Positions 50,132 through 57,661 of a stretch of 64,000 nucleotides of DNA are shown piece by piece. Under the pieces are notes generated by a model, which made no database searches, was not told where the DNA came from, and worked only from the letters and a program-made list of their open reading frames with translations. Made by a program: the position numbers and the translations under genes. Origin of the DNA: Nonomuraea endophytica (lineage in GTDB: Bacteria; Actinomycetota; Actinomycetes; Streptosporangiales; Streptosporangiaceae); assembly GCF_014203235.1 (NCBI RefSeq), contig NZ_JACHIN010000001.1:1-64000 (forward strand), given 5' to 3'. How positions within the stretch are numbered: the first letter of the stretch is position 1; the number at the start of each line of letters is the position of its first letter.

Positions 50132-50775
50132 TCAAGCTGCTGCTCGCCGACGACCAGGCGCTGGTCCGCGCGGGGTTCAAGGCGTTGCTGGACGCCCAGC
50201 CCGACATGAGCGTGGTGGCCGAGGCCGCCGACGGCGCCGAGGCGGTACGGCTGGCCGCCCAGCACACCCCCGACGTGGTGCTGATGGACATCCGGATGCC
50301 GGGCACCGACGGCCTGACCGCCACCCGCCAGATGCCGCCGGGCCCGAAGATCATCATCTTGACCACGTTCGAGCTGGACGAGTACGTCTTCGAGGCGTTG
50401 CGCGGCGGGGCCAGCGGCTTCCTGGTGAAGGACACGGAACCGGCCGAGCTGATCCAGGCGGTCCGGGTGGTGGCCGACGGCGAGGCGCTGCTGTCGCCGA
50501 GCGTGACCAGGCGGCTGATCGCCGAGTACGCCACGCGGGCCAAGGCGCCGGTCTCGACCGAGGGCCTGGACCAGCTCACCGACCGGGAACGCGAGGTGCT
50601 GTCGCTGGTGGGCACCGGGATGACCAACGACGAGATCGCGGCCAAGCTGTTCATGTCACCGGCCACGGCGAAGACGCACGTGAGCCGGGCGATGATGAAG
50701 CTGCACGCCAGGGACCGGGCGCAGCTCGTGGTGATCGCCTACGAGTCGGGGCTGGTCAAGCCGGGCTGGCTCTGA
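50128..50775 (+). CDS. NarL/FixJ-family response regulator
   Basis: 215 aa: receiver domain (LLLADDQALVRAGF, phospho-Asp in VVLMDIRMPGTDGL, FLVKDTEPAELIQAV) and LuxR HTH (LTDREREVLSLVGTGMTNDE ... ATAKTHVSRAMMKLHA). It is translationally coupled to the kinase, and the two form a complete two-component system. Targets are not evident. The convergent HTH regulator ends 10 bp away. Confidence 0.94.
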   Translation: MIKLLLADDQALVRAGFKALLDAQPDMSVVAEAADGAEAVRLAAQHTPDVVLMDIRMPGTDGLTATRQMPPGPKIIILTTFELDEYVFEALRGGASGFLVKDTEPAELIQAVRVVADGEALLSPSVTRRLIAEYATRAKAPVSTEGLDQLTDREREVLSLVGTGMTNDEIAAKLFMSPATAKTHVSRAMMKLHARDRAQLVVIAYESGLVKPGWL

Positions 50776-50785
50776 GAAGGGCGCT

Positions 50786-51169
50786 TCAGGTCAGGGCCTC
50801 GACCATGCGCAGGGCGTCCGCGGTGGCGCCGGGCCCGCCCAGGATGATCATCTTGAGGCTGGCCCGCTCCTCGTTGTAGATCATCTCCACCCGCAGCCCG
50901 GAGGCGCTGCCCAGCACGGCGGTGCTCACCCGGTCCATGTCGAGGCGGCTGATCGCCTCCACCTGGACGATCGTGGACACCTCGACGTAGCGGTCCTGGC
51001 GGGGACGTGAGGCGAGCGGCGCGCCGGTGAAGGACTCCAGGTCCTCCCTGGAGATCCGGTACTGCTTGCCGACCTTCACCGCCTTCAACCGGCCCTCGCG
51101 GACGTAGCCGCGCACGGTTTTGACGTGCAGATCCAGCAGGTCGGCAACCTGGCTTACGGTGAAGTCCAT
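50786..51169 (-). CDS. Excisionase-type HTH DNA-binding regulator with C-terminal effector-like domain
   Basis: 127 aa. Residues 1-52 form an HTH_17 domain (FTVSQVADLLDLHVKTVRGYVREG ... VGKQYRISREDLESF). Residues ~58-127 form a small alpha/beta domain (YVEVSTIVQVEAISRLDMDR, VEMIYNEERASLKMIILGG) that may bind a ligand or mediate dimers. No recombinase is near, so this is a chromosomal regulator rather than a true Xis. It is divergent from the SHOCT protein gene and may control it. Confidence 0.8.
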   Translation of the reverse strand: MDFTVSQVADLLDLHVKTVRGYVREGRLKAVKVGKQYRISREDLESFTGAPLASRPRQDRYVEVSTIVQVEAISRLDMDRVSTAVLGSASGLRVEMIYNEERASLKMIILGGPGATADALRMVEALT

Positions 51170-51301
51170 TCCCTATCACTCCCTTCGAGCGGGAGTATAG
51201 GGATACGGCCAGCGTTGTACAGAGGAGCGCGACCGCCGTCTGATTCGCCCGCCCGGTTTCCCGTCGACTCTGGAGGTACGACACCGAAGGAGGAGAGCGA
51301 C

Positions 51302-51526
51302 ATGTATGGACACTTTTTCCCGATCTTCCCGGCTTTCTGGGGGCTGTTCTGGGTGGCCGTGGTCGGGCTGGTCATCTGGGCCAAGCGCACCGGGCGGTGG
51401 GGGCCGCGCCGTACCGCGACCGCCAGTCCCACGGCGTCGGCCGAGCAGATCCTCGCCGAGCGGTACGCCCGCGGCGAGATGAGCGACGACGAGTACATGG
51501 AGCGCATGTCGGTGCTCCGCTCCTAA
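51302..51526 (+). CDS. Small membrane protein with SHOCT domain
   Basis: 74 aa: one membrane helix (FPAFWGLFWVAVVGLVIWA) and a C-terminal SHOCT motif (AEQILAERYARGEMSDDEYMERM), a short oligomerisation module. AAGGAGGAG lies 7 bp before the ATG. It is divergent from the HTH regulator. Function unknown; SHOCT proteins often act in envelope or stress contexts. Confidence 0.88.
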   Translation: MYGHFFPIFPAFWGLFWVAVVGLVIWAKRTGRWGPRRTATASPTASAEQILAERYARGEMSDDEYMERMSVLRS

Positions 51527-51579
51527 GCGCTCCACTTCCCGAGCGCTCCGCAGAGTGAAAGAAGTGTCACTGGCCGCAT

Positions 51580-51609
51580 TTGACAGACGCGGGTTACGCT
51601 GCGTATATG
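51580..51609 (+). promoter_or_regulatory. Sigma70-like promoter (TTGACA, 18 bp, TATATG)
   Basis: TTGACA (51580-51585) is a perfect -35 box; TATATG (51604-51609) is a good -10. The start of transcription would be near 51615. It lies inside the longer possible reading frame of the next gene and argues that translation starts downstream at ATG 51642. Confidence 0.7.
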
Positions 51610-51641
51610 CGGCCCGACACCCCGGCCCCCTCACCCTGAGC

Positions 51642-52571
51642 ATGGGGCCGGGCGCGCTGTTCGTCAGTGGCCTCGCCGCCGGACTGGTGGCGGGGACGGC
51701 TTCCTGCACCGCCGTGCAAGGCGGCCTGCTCGTCGGCCTCACCGGCGCCGGATGCTGTGAAGACTGCGACCACGGCAAGGCCGGGCCCTGGCTGGTGGCC
51801 CAGTTCCTGACCGGACGGCTGGCGGCGTACGTGCTGGCCGGGGCGCTGCTCGGCTGGCTCGGCTCCGCCGTGCAACTGCCGCCGCAGGCCCGCGCGGGAC
51901 TGCTCGTCGCGGCCGGGATCACCGTCATCGCCTTCGCCGTCCGGCTGATCCGGCGGCGCCCGGCCTGCGCGCGGCACAGCGCCCCGCACAGCACCCCGCA
52001 CCGCACCCCGCGCCGGGCCGCCGCGCCGATCATGGGCGCCGCGACGATCCTGCTGCCGTGCGGCGTCACGCTCGGCACCGAGATGGTGGCCGTCTCGACC
52101 GGCTCCGCGCTGTCAGGGGCGGCGGTGATGGCCGGGTTCGTCGTGGGCACCTCACCGGCGTTCGCCCTGCTCGGCTACATCCTGCGAAGACTGTCCCGCA
52201 CCCGCCTGGCCGCGTTCGCCGGAGCCGCCGCGATCGCCGTCGGCCTGTGGACGATCGGCTCCGGCGTCAGCCTCGGCGGCTGGCTCCCCACCTCCCCCGC
52301 GCCCGTGCTGGCCATGACCGCACGCGGCGAGCAGAAGGTGGACATCTGGGCGATGCGCGACGGCTACCGTCCCGCGATGGTCGGGGCGCGCGCGGGCGTG
52401 CCCGTGCAGGTCACCTTCCACCTCGCCGACCAAGGATGCACCCGCACGGTGACGCTCGCCGGCCGCGACCACACCCTTCCCGCCACGGTACGGCTCCCGC
52501 CCCAGCCCCCCGGCACCCTGCGTTACGTCTGTTCCATGGGCATGTACTCGGGTTTCATTCGCTTCTCGTAG
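51642..52571 (+). CDS. TauE/SafE (DsbD-like) membrane protein with C-terminal cupredoxin-like domain
   Basis: 309 aa. About six membrane helices begin GALFVSGLAAGLVAGTASCTAVQ, with a cytoplasmic CCEDCDHGK Cys/His cluster, HSAPHSTPHRTP (His-rich loop) and MGAATILLPCGVTLGTEM. The last ~90 residues form an exported cupredoxin-like domain ending RYVCSMGMYSGFIRF, where Cys and Met residues could bind copper. A role in copper or thiol handling is likely. ATG 51642 fits the promoter just upstream; GTG 51555 would start before the promoter. Confidence 0.8.
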   Translation: MGPGALFVSGLAAGLVAGTASCTAVQGGLLVGLTGAGCCEDCDHGKAGPWLVAQFLTGRLAAYVLAGALLGWLGSAVQLPPQARAGLLVAAGITVIAFAVRLIRRRPACARHSAPHSTPHRTPRRAAAPIMGAATILLPCGVTLGTEMVAVSTGSALSGAAVMAGFVVGTSPAFALLGYILRRLSRTRLAAFAGAAAIAVGLWTIGSGVSLGGWLPTSPAPVLAMTARGEQKVDIWAMRDGYRPAMVGARAGVPVQVTFHLADQGCTRTVTLAGRDHTLPATVRLPPQPPGTLRYVCSMGMYSGFIRFS

Positions 52572-52627
52572 GGACCAGCTCAGCGATTACATTCCGCAGT
52601 CGCTTGAATACATGTCACGCTGAGTGG

Positions 52628-54016
52628 ATGGCGTGGTGGCAAGGAGAGGTGGCGGAGGCGGCCGTTCCGGCGCCCCGTACCGGAGACGAACCCGAGCTGA
52701 TCGCGGAAGCCCAGTCAGGCGACCCGCAGGCGGCCCATCGCCTGGGCAAGCTCTACGCCCAGCGCGGCGACCGCTCCGCGGCGCGGCACTGGTGGGAGCG
52801 CGCCGCGGCGGCCGGCAACATCGACAGCGCCTACAACCTGGGCGTCTGGCACGAGAAGCACGGCAGCCTTGAGGAGGCCGTGTCCTGGTACGAGCTGGCC
52901 GCGGGCACCGGCGACGCCGAGGCGGCGCTCAACCTCGCCACGCTCCTGCTGGAGCAGCGCGGCGACCTGCCCGGCGCCAAGGCCTGGTTCGACAAGGCCG
53001 CCCGCGCCGGCTCCCGCACCGCCGCCCGCCGCCTCGCGCTGCTCTGCGAGGACGCCGGCGAGCAGGCCGCGGCCCGCGACTGGCACCGCAGAGCCGCCGC
53101 CGACGGCGACGTCGCCTCCGGCCACGACCTCGGCTTCCTCGCCTACTCGGCGGGCGAGGACGAGGAGACCGTCCAGTGGTGGGAGTTCTCCGCGCGCGGC
53201 GGCCACGCCGAGGCCGCCTACCACCTCGGCCTGTTCCTGCAGGCCAGCCGCGACCCCGAGGGCGCCGAGGCCTACTACCGCCTGGCCGCCAAGAGCGAGC
53301 ACCCCGGCGCCGCCTCCCAGCTCGGCGGCATCGCCCTGTCCCGGCGCGACCTGCGCACGGCCCGCGCGTGGTTCGAGCGCGCCGCCAACGCCGGACGCCT
53401 GGAAGACCAGCGGATGGCCGGTTTCGTCTGCGTGGAGCTGAGCGACTCACCGGCCGCCAGCCACTGGTTCGGCCGCGCGGCGGCCAGCGGCGACGCCGAG
53501 TCGGCCTTCAACTTCGGCCTGCTGCTGATCGCCGAGTTCGGCGACCTGGCCGGGGGCCAGCACTGGTTCCGCCAGGCCGCGCTGTCCGGCCATCACAGGG
53601 CCGCGATGGAGCTGGGCGGCCTGCTGTCGGCGGCCGGTCACAACCACGAGGCCGAGCAGTGGCTCGCCGACCCGCCCCAGCCCACCTGGGACCGCCTGGC
53701 CGAGCCCGAACTCCACGCCCGCGCCGAACTCGCCGCCGCCGCCACCGGCCGGCGCAGCGGGGTCGCGCTGAGCGTGGCCGAGCTGACCGAGATCCTCGGC
53801 ACCTGGGACCTCGTCACCCGTCCGCTGCGTGACCACGCCGACGTGGTGGTGTGGCTGGTCGAACGGAGCGGCCTGCACGCGGGCGCCATCGACCACCTGG
53901 CCTCGATCCGCACCACCCTGATCCGCCCCGGCTCCGCCCCGTGGCCGAGCCCGAGCGAGGTCACCCACGTCCTGGCCACGGCCCGCGACCTCCGCACCCG
54001 CCTCGGCCTCCGCTGA
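52628..54016 (+). CDS. Sel1-like/TPR repeat protein
   Basis: 462 aa with at least nine Sel1-type repeats of ~36 residues (for example YNLGVWHEKHGSLEEAVSWY, YHLGLFLQASRDPEGAEAYY, FNFGLLLIAEFGDLAGGQHW) followed by a ~100-residue helical C-terminal domain. Sel1 repeats mediate protein-protein contacts. No signal peptide or membrane segment is seen. ATG 52628 begins MAWWQGEV. It is preceded by an unrelated membrane protein gene 56 bp upstream and has no evident partner. Confidence 0.85.
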   Translation: MAWWQGEVAEAAVPAPRTGDEPELIAEAQSGDPQAAHRLGKLYAQRGDRSAARHWWERAAAAGNIDSAYNLGVWHEKHGSLEEAVSWYELAAGTGDAEAALNLATLLLEQRGDLPGAKAWFDKAARAGSRTAARRLALLCEDAGEQAAARDWHRRAAADGDVASGHDLGFLAYSAGEDEETVQWWEFSARGGHAEAAYHLGLFLQASRDPEGAEAYYRLAAKSEHPGAASQLGGIALSRRDLRTARAWFERAANAGRLEDQRMAGFVCVELSDSPAASHWFGRAAASGDAESAFNFGLLLIAEFGDLAGGQHWFRQAALSGHHRAAMELGGLLSAAGHNHEAEQWLADPPQPTWDRLAEPELHARAELAAAATGRRSGVALSVAELTEILGTWDLVTRPLRDHADVVVWLVERSGLHAGAIDHLASIRTTLIRPGSAPWPSPSEVTHVLATARDLRTRLGLR

Positions 54017-54025
54017 CCCTGCACC

Positions 54026-54074
54026 TGGGCAGGCGCACAGATCACCCGTTCACCGTTGGGCAGGCGCACAGATC
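54026..54074 (+). repeat. Two copies of an 18-bp direct repeat TGGGCAGGCGCACAGATC
   Basis: Copies at 54026-54043 and 54057-54074 in the 143-bp gap after the Sel1 gene. They may be a regulator site pair for the exported protein gene downstream or a small duplication. Confidence 0.7.
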
Positions 54075-54159
54075 CTTCTCCGGTCACCCCAACCCGTGAG
54101 CCGGTGGGCCCATGTGGCGCGTCTTACGGGTGGTGTGATGGTGATCGTAGGCGGAGTTG

Positions 54160-55056
54160 ATGATCAGATATTTCGTGATCCTGGCGCTTCTGGCAGTGGC
54201 GGTGCCGAACGGCAGGAACGAAGCGGGCCTGTCGGCGTCCTTCGCAGGCCGGGCGGAACAAGCCTTGATGACCTGGCGTGGCGGCCCAGGAGCGATCTGG
54301 CAGTCCGGCTTCAACCCCAGACAGGACCTGACGATCATGTCTCCGGAGGTCGCCGCGGCCCGCTTCGGCAACCCGGACCTCGGCCTGGTCTACGACAAGC
54401 CCGACGTGCCGAGCCCGGCGACAGGAACCATCCGCTGGGCCGACGGCCACACGCTGGAAGTGCCGCTCATGCCGGCGGACATCGCCGCCTACCGCGTGGC
54501 CAACCCCCGGGCCATCCCCGGTAGGCCGTCGGTGAACCCGGTATGCCAGGGCGGAATCACCGAGGAACAACGACAACGGCTAAGCGAGGAAACGGGCAAC
54601 GACCCCTCGAAGTGCGAACAGGCGAAGGTGACAAGGGTGACCCTGGAGAAGGTCACCGTGAGCACCCATCGGGGCCCAGCCGAGGCCCCGGCCTGGCGTT
54701 TCGACGTGGACGGACTGCCGGGACCGATCCGGCAGGTGGCGGTGGCCGACGCGGCCGTCGACCTGATGCCACCCGGCCTCGGCCCGACGACGCCGTTCGA
54801 CGGCAGCTTCGAGGAGGCCAAGAACAACACCCTGACGATCCACCTCATCAGCCTGGGCTGCGACCGCCTGCTGGGCATGAACGTCCGCGAGGAACCGGAC
54901 GCGGTAGTGGTCGAGCCACGCATCCTGCCTTCTGACGCCAAGTGCGACATGCCGGCGACGATCATCCAGCAGCCGGTCAAACTGAGCAGCCCTCTGGGCA
55001 ACCGCCCAGTCCTGGACGCCAGAACCGGGCTCCGGCTGTTCTATGGGCCCCTTTAG
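54160..55056 (+). CDS. Exported hypothetical protein
   Basis: 298 aa with an N-terminal hydrophobic signal (IRYFVILALLAVAVP). The remainder is polar, with four Cys spread through the chain (in NPVCQGG, PSKCEQA, SLGCDRL and AKCDMP) that could form disulfides outside the cell. GGAG lies very close to ATG 54160. No family recognised. Downstream is a convergent VOC gene. Confidence 0.7.
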   Translation: MIRYFVILALLAVAVPNGRNEAGLSASFAGRAEQALMTWRGGPGAIWQSGFNPRQDLTIMSPEVAAARFGNPDLGLVYDKPDVPSPATGTIRWADGHTLEVPLMPADIAAYRVANPRAIPGRPSVNPVCQGGITEEQRQRLSEETGNDPSKCEQAKVTRVTLEKVTVSTHRGPAEAPAWRFDVDGLPGPIRQVAVADAAVDLMPPGLGPTTPFDGSFEEAKNNTLTIHLISLGCDRLLGMNVREEPDAVVVEPRILPSDAKCDMPATIIQQPVKLSSPLGNRPVLDARTGLRLFYGPL

Positions 55057-55182
55057 CCGGCCCAGGGCGGAGTTGTTGCGGCGGGAACGCCGTGAGCCCT
55101 CACGACCATCGCTCGACAGTCGCGCGCCCGCGTCGGCGGGGCGGGTGGGGTGGCGGGAGCCGTAACGGATGGTGAGCCCGAA

Positions 55183-55554
55183 TCAGCGCTGGCTGAGGTG
55201 GAACCGATGCCCCTCGTTGTCGAGGAAGACGGCGGACCAGCCCCAGGGCTCCTCGACGGGCGGGGCGTCGAAGGGGACGCCGCGGGCGGCCAGGTCCTCG
55301 TGGGTCTTGACGATGTCCTCGGTGTCGAACAGCACGTAGTTCGGCTGCTCCTGGCTGAGCGTCGGCCAGTCGGGGCCGGCCTTGAACAGGACGAGGCCGA
55401 CGCCGCCGCCGGGCGGGGAGACCTCGATCCAGCGGGTGTCGGGGCCGTAGGGCTGGTCGGTGGTGACCTCGAAGCCGACCTTCTGGGTCCAGAAGTCGAG
55501 GGCGGCGGCCTGGTCCTGGACGTAGAGCGTGACCTTGTTGACGTTGATCGTCAT
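55183..55554 (-). CDS. VOC-family (glyoxalase/bleomycin-resistance-like) protein
   Basis: A 123-aa single VOC module: KVTLYVQDQAAALDFWTQKVGF, WIEVSPPGGGVGLVLF, VLFDTEDIVKTHEDLAARGV and AVFLDNEGHRFHLSQR. Glu/His residues at metal-ligand positions are present. AAGGAG precedes ATG 55554; the longer frame starts inside the operator and is rejected. It diverges from a PadR regulator across a perfect palindrome, so it is very probably PadR-controlled. Confidence 0.9.
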   Translation of the reverse strand: MTINVNKVTLYVQDQAAALDFWTQKVGFEVTTDQPYGPDTRWIEVSPPGGGVGLVLFKAGPDWPTLSQEQPNYVLFDTEDIVKTHEDLAARGVPFDAPPVEEPWGWSAVFLDNEGHRFHLSQR

Positions 55555-55566
55555 TATGTTCTCCTT

Positions 55567-55591
55567 GGTTATATCCAAGTCGGATATAACC
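55567..55591. promoter_or_regulatory. Perfect operator palindrome GGTTATATCC-N5-GGATATAACC
   Basis: Two 10-bp arms with no mismatch and a 5-bp spacer, placed between the divergent VOC and PadR genes. TATAAC in the right arm can serve as the PadR -10 box. PadR proteins bind AT-rich palindromes of this kind near their own genes. Confidence 0.85.
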
Positions 55592-55614
55592 ACTGTGGTG
55601 TTATGGTGTCAACC

Positions 55615-55932
55615 ATGCTCACCACCGCCGGGTTCCACGTGCTCCTGGCATTGGCCGGTGAACCCGCCCACGGCTACGCGATCATGCGGTTCGTCGAGCA
55701 GGTGAGCGGCGGAGCGGTCAAACTGGGTCCGGGCACGCTCTACCGGACCATCAGCAGGCTGCTGGCCGACGGACTGGTGGAAGAGACGGAAGAAGGCGAT
55801 CCGGCAGCCCCCCACGACGCCCGGCGCCGCTACTACCGGCTGACCCAGGCGGGCGAGGCTGCGGCGCGTGCCGAGGCCGAGCTCATGGCCCGCATGGTGA
55901 CGGCCGCACGAGAGGCTGGACTGGTCACGTGA
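55615..55932 (+). CDS. PadR-family transcriptional regulator
   Basis: 105 aa with the PadR winged helix: TTAGFHVLLALAGEPAHGYA, LGPGTLYRTISRLLADGLVE and RRRYYRLTQAGEAAARAE. The long C-terminal dimerisation helix is short here. ATG 55615 was chosen; ATG 55603 (MVST...) is equally possible and would suit a nearly leaderless message. The stop overlaps the next VOC gene (GTGA). It probably represses both flanking VOC genes through the palindrome. Confidence 0.9.
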   Translation: MLTTAGFHVLLALAGEPAHGYAIMRFVEQVSGGAVKLGPGTLYRTISRLLADGLVEETEEGDPAAPHDARRRYYRLTQAGEAAARAEAELMARMVTAAREAGLVT

Positions 55933-56375
55933 CGACGTTGAGGCCGCGGGGGCTGAGCCCGCATCTGTTCGTGCTCGACACCGAGGGCGCGATCGCGTTC
56001 TACAAGGCCGCGTTCGGGGCGGTGGAGGTGTTCAGGAACACGCTGCCCAACGGGGTGATCCTCTTCGTCGAACTGCAGGTCGGCGACGGGCGGCTGCTGG
56101 TGAGCGAGGAGACGCCCGAACTGGGCGCGCTCGCGCCGCCGACGGTGGGCGGCAGTCCGGTGCTGATCCTGCTGGAGATCGACGACCCCGTGGAGGTCGA
56201 ACGGCGTGCCCTCGACGCGGGCGCCGTCTCGGAGATGCCGGTGCAGGAGGCGTTCTGGGGAGAGAAGTACGGCGTCATCCGAGACCCGTTCGGCCACCGC
56301 TGGGCGGTCACGACAGCCCGGGAACAGCTGACCCCAGACGACATCCTCGACCAGACCCCGGAAAACCCCGTCTAA
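55929..56375 (+). CDS. VOC-family protein, PhnB/YdeB-like
   Basis: 148 aa with the PhnB-type pattern: LSPHLFVLDTEGAIAFYKAA at the start, VFRNTLPNGVILFVELQVGD, then WGEKYGVIRDPFGHRWAV with the closing metal-site region. It is translationally coupled to padR. With the divergent VOC gene it forms a small resistance-like or detoxification cassette; the substrate is unknown. Confidence 0.9.
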   Translation: MTTLRPRGLSPHLFVLDTEGAIAFYKAAFGAVEVFRNTLPNGVILFVELQVGDGRLLVSEETPELGALAPPTVGGSPVLILLEIDDPVEVERRALDAGAVSEMPVQEAFWGEKYGVIRDPFGHRWAVTTAREQLTPDDILDQTPENPV

Positions 56376-56444
56376 CACGAGCAGCCGGCGGGGCGCACGT
56401 TACGGCGGCCGGCCACGCGCGGCCTGCCTGCCGTTCCCCTGGAA

Positions 56445-56474
56445 TGCCCCCAGCCCCGTGCGGGGGTGGGGGCA
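56445..56474. terminator. Strong GC hairpin between convergent genes
   Basis: TGCCCCCAGCCCC pairs with GGGG(G)TGGGGGCA around a short loop. It lies between the VOC stop (56375) and the alanine dehydrogenase stop (56500), so it probably ends transcription from both sides. Confidence 0.75.
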
Positions 56475-56499
56475 ACCGGGCTGGCCGTAACGGAAAGAA

Positions 56500-57612
56500 C
56501 TACACAAGGACCTCTGCGACGGAAACGGACGGAAGACCCAGCGCGACGGCGACCGGAGCGTTGGTGAGGGCGCCGTGGTGCGTGTTGAGGCCGAGGGCGA
56601 GAGCGGGGTCGCTCTTGAGGGCCGCCTTCCACCCCTGGTTGGCCAGCTTGACCGCATACGGCAGGGTCGCGTTGGTCAGCGCGTAGGTGGAGGTGTTGGC
56701 CACCGAGCCCGGCATGTTCGCCACGCAGTAGAACACCGAGTTGTGCACCATGTACGTCGGCTCGGCGTGCGTGGTCGGGCGGGAGTCCTCGAAGCAGCCG
56801 CCCTGGTCGATGGCGATGTCGACGAGCACGGAGCCCGGCTTCATGCGCGACACCAGTTCGTTGGAGACGAGCGTCGGGGCCTTGGCGCCGGGGATGAGGA
56901 CCGCGCCGATCACCAGGTCGGCCTGCAGGACCTCGCGCTCGATGGCGTAGGAGGTGGAGACCAGGGTCTTGAGGCGGCCCTGGTAGATGGCGTCGATGAA
57001 GCGCAGGCGGTCCACGTTGGTGTCGAGGACGGTGACGTCGGCGCCCATGCCGACGGCGATCTGCGCCGCGTTGAGGCCGGACACGCCGCCGCCGATGACG
57101 ACGATCTTGGCGGGCGAGACGCCGGGCACGCCGCCCGGCAGCACGCCGCGCCCGCCGTTGAACCGCATCAGGTTGTACGCGCCGACCTGCGGAGCCAGCC
57201 GACCGGCCACCTCCGACATCGGGGCGAGCAGCGGAAGGGCGTTGCCCACCTGGACGGTCTCGTACGCGATGCCGGTGACCTTGTTGTCCAGGAGGGCCTG
57301 GGCGCACTCCTTGCCCGCGGCGAGGTGGAGGTAGGTGAACAGCACCTGGCCCTCGCGCATGCGGTGGTACTCCTGGGCGATGGGCTCCTTGACCTTGAGC
57401 ACCATGTCCGCCTCGCCCCACACGGCGTCGGCCGTGTCGAGGATCTTCGCGCCCGCGCCGAGGAACTCCTCGTCGGTGATGGACGAGCCGAGTCCGGCAC
57501 CACGCTGGACGAAAACCTCGTGGCCACCGCGGGTCAGTTCGTGGACTCCCGCGGGGGTGGCGGCGACGCGATACTCGTGGTTCTTGACCTCGGCAGGCAC
57601 GCCGATCTTCAT
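56500..57612 (-). CDS. ald: Alanine dehydrogenase
   Basis: A 370-aa NAD-dependent enzyme interconverting L-alanine and pyruvate plus ammonia. Signatures include MKIGVPAEVKNHEYRVAATP at the N-terminus, the catalytic Lys in ADMVLKVKEP (~75), LFTYLHLA with its catalytic His (~96) and the NAD fold IVVIGGGVSGLNAAQIAVG (~170-188). AAAGGA precedes ATG 57612. It follows the aminotransferase by 49 bp and could regenerate pyruvate, the amino acceptor for that enzyme. Confidence 0.95.
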   Translation of the reverse strand: MKIGVPAEVKNHEYRVAATPAGVHELTRGGHEVFVQRGAGLGSSITDEEFLGAGAKILDTADAVWGEADMVLKVKEPIAQEYHRMREGQVLFTYLHLAAGKECAQALLDNKVTGIAYETVQVGNALPLLAPMSEVAGRLAPQVGAYNLMRFNGGRGVLPGGVPGVSPAKIVVIGGGVSGLNAAQIAVGMGADVTVLDTNVDRLRFIDAIYQGRLKTLVSTSYAIEREVLQADLVIGAVLIPGAKAPTLVSNELVSRMKPGSVLVDIAIDQGGCFEDSRPTTHAEPTYMVHNSVFYCVANMPGSVANTSTYALTNATLPYAVKLANQGWKAALKSDPALALGLNTHHGALTNAPVAVALGLPSVSVAEVLV

Positions 57613-57661
57613 GGGTCGTTCCTTTCGTTCTCCGGCACCACGCTGTGCCGGACGGAGGGTG

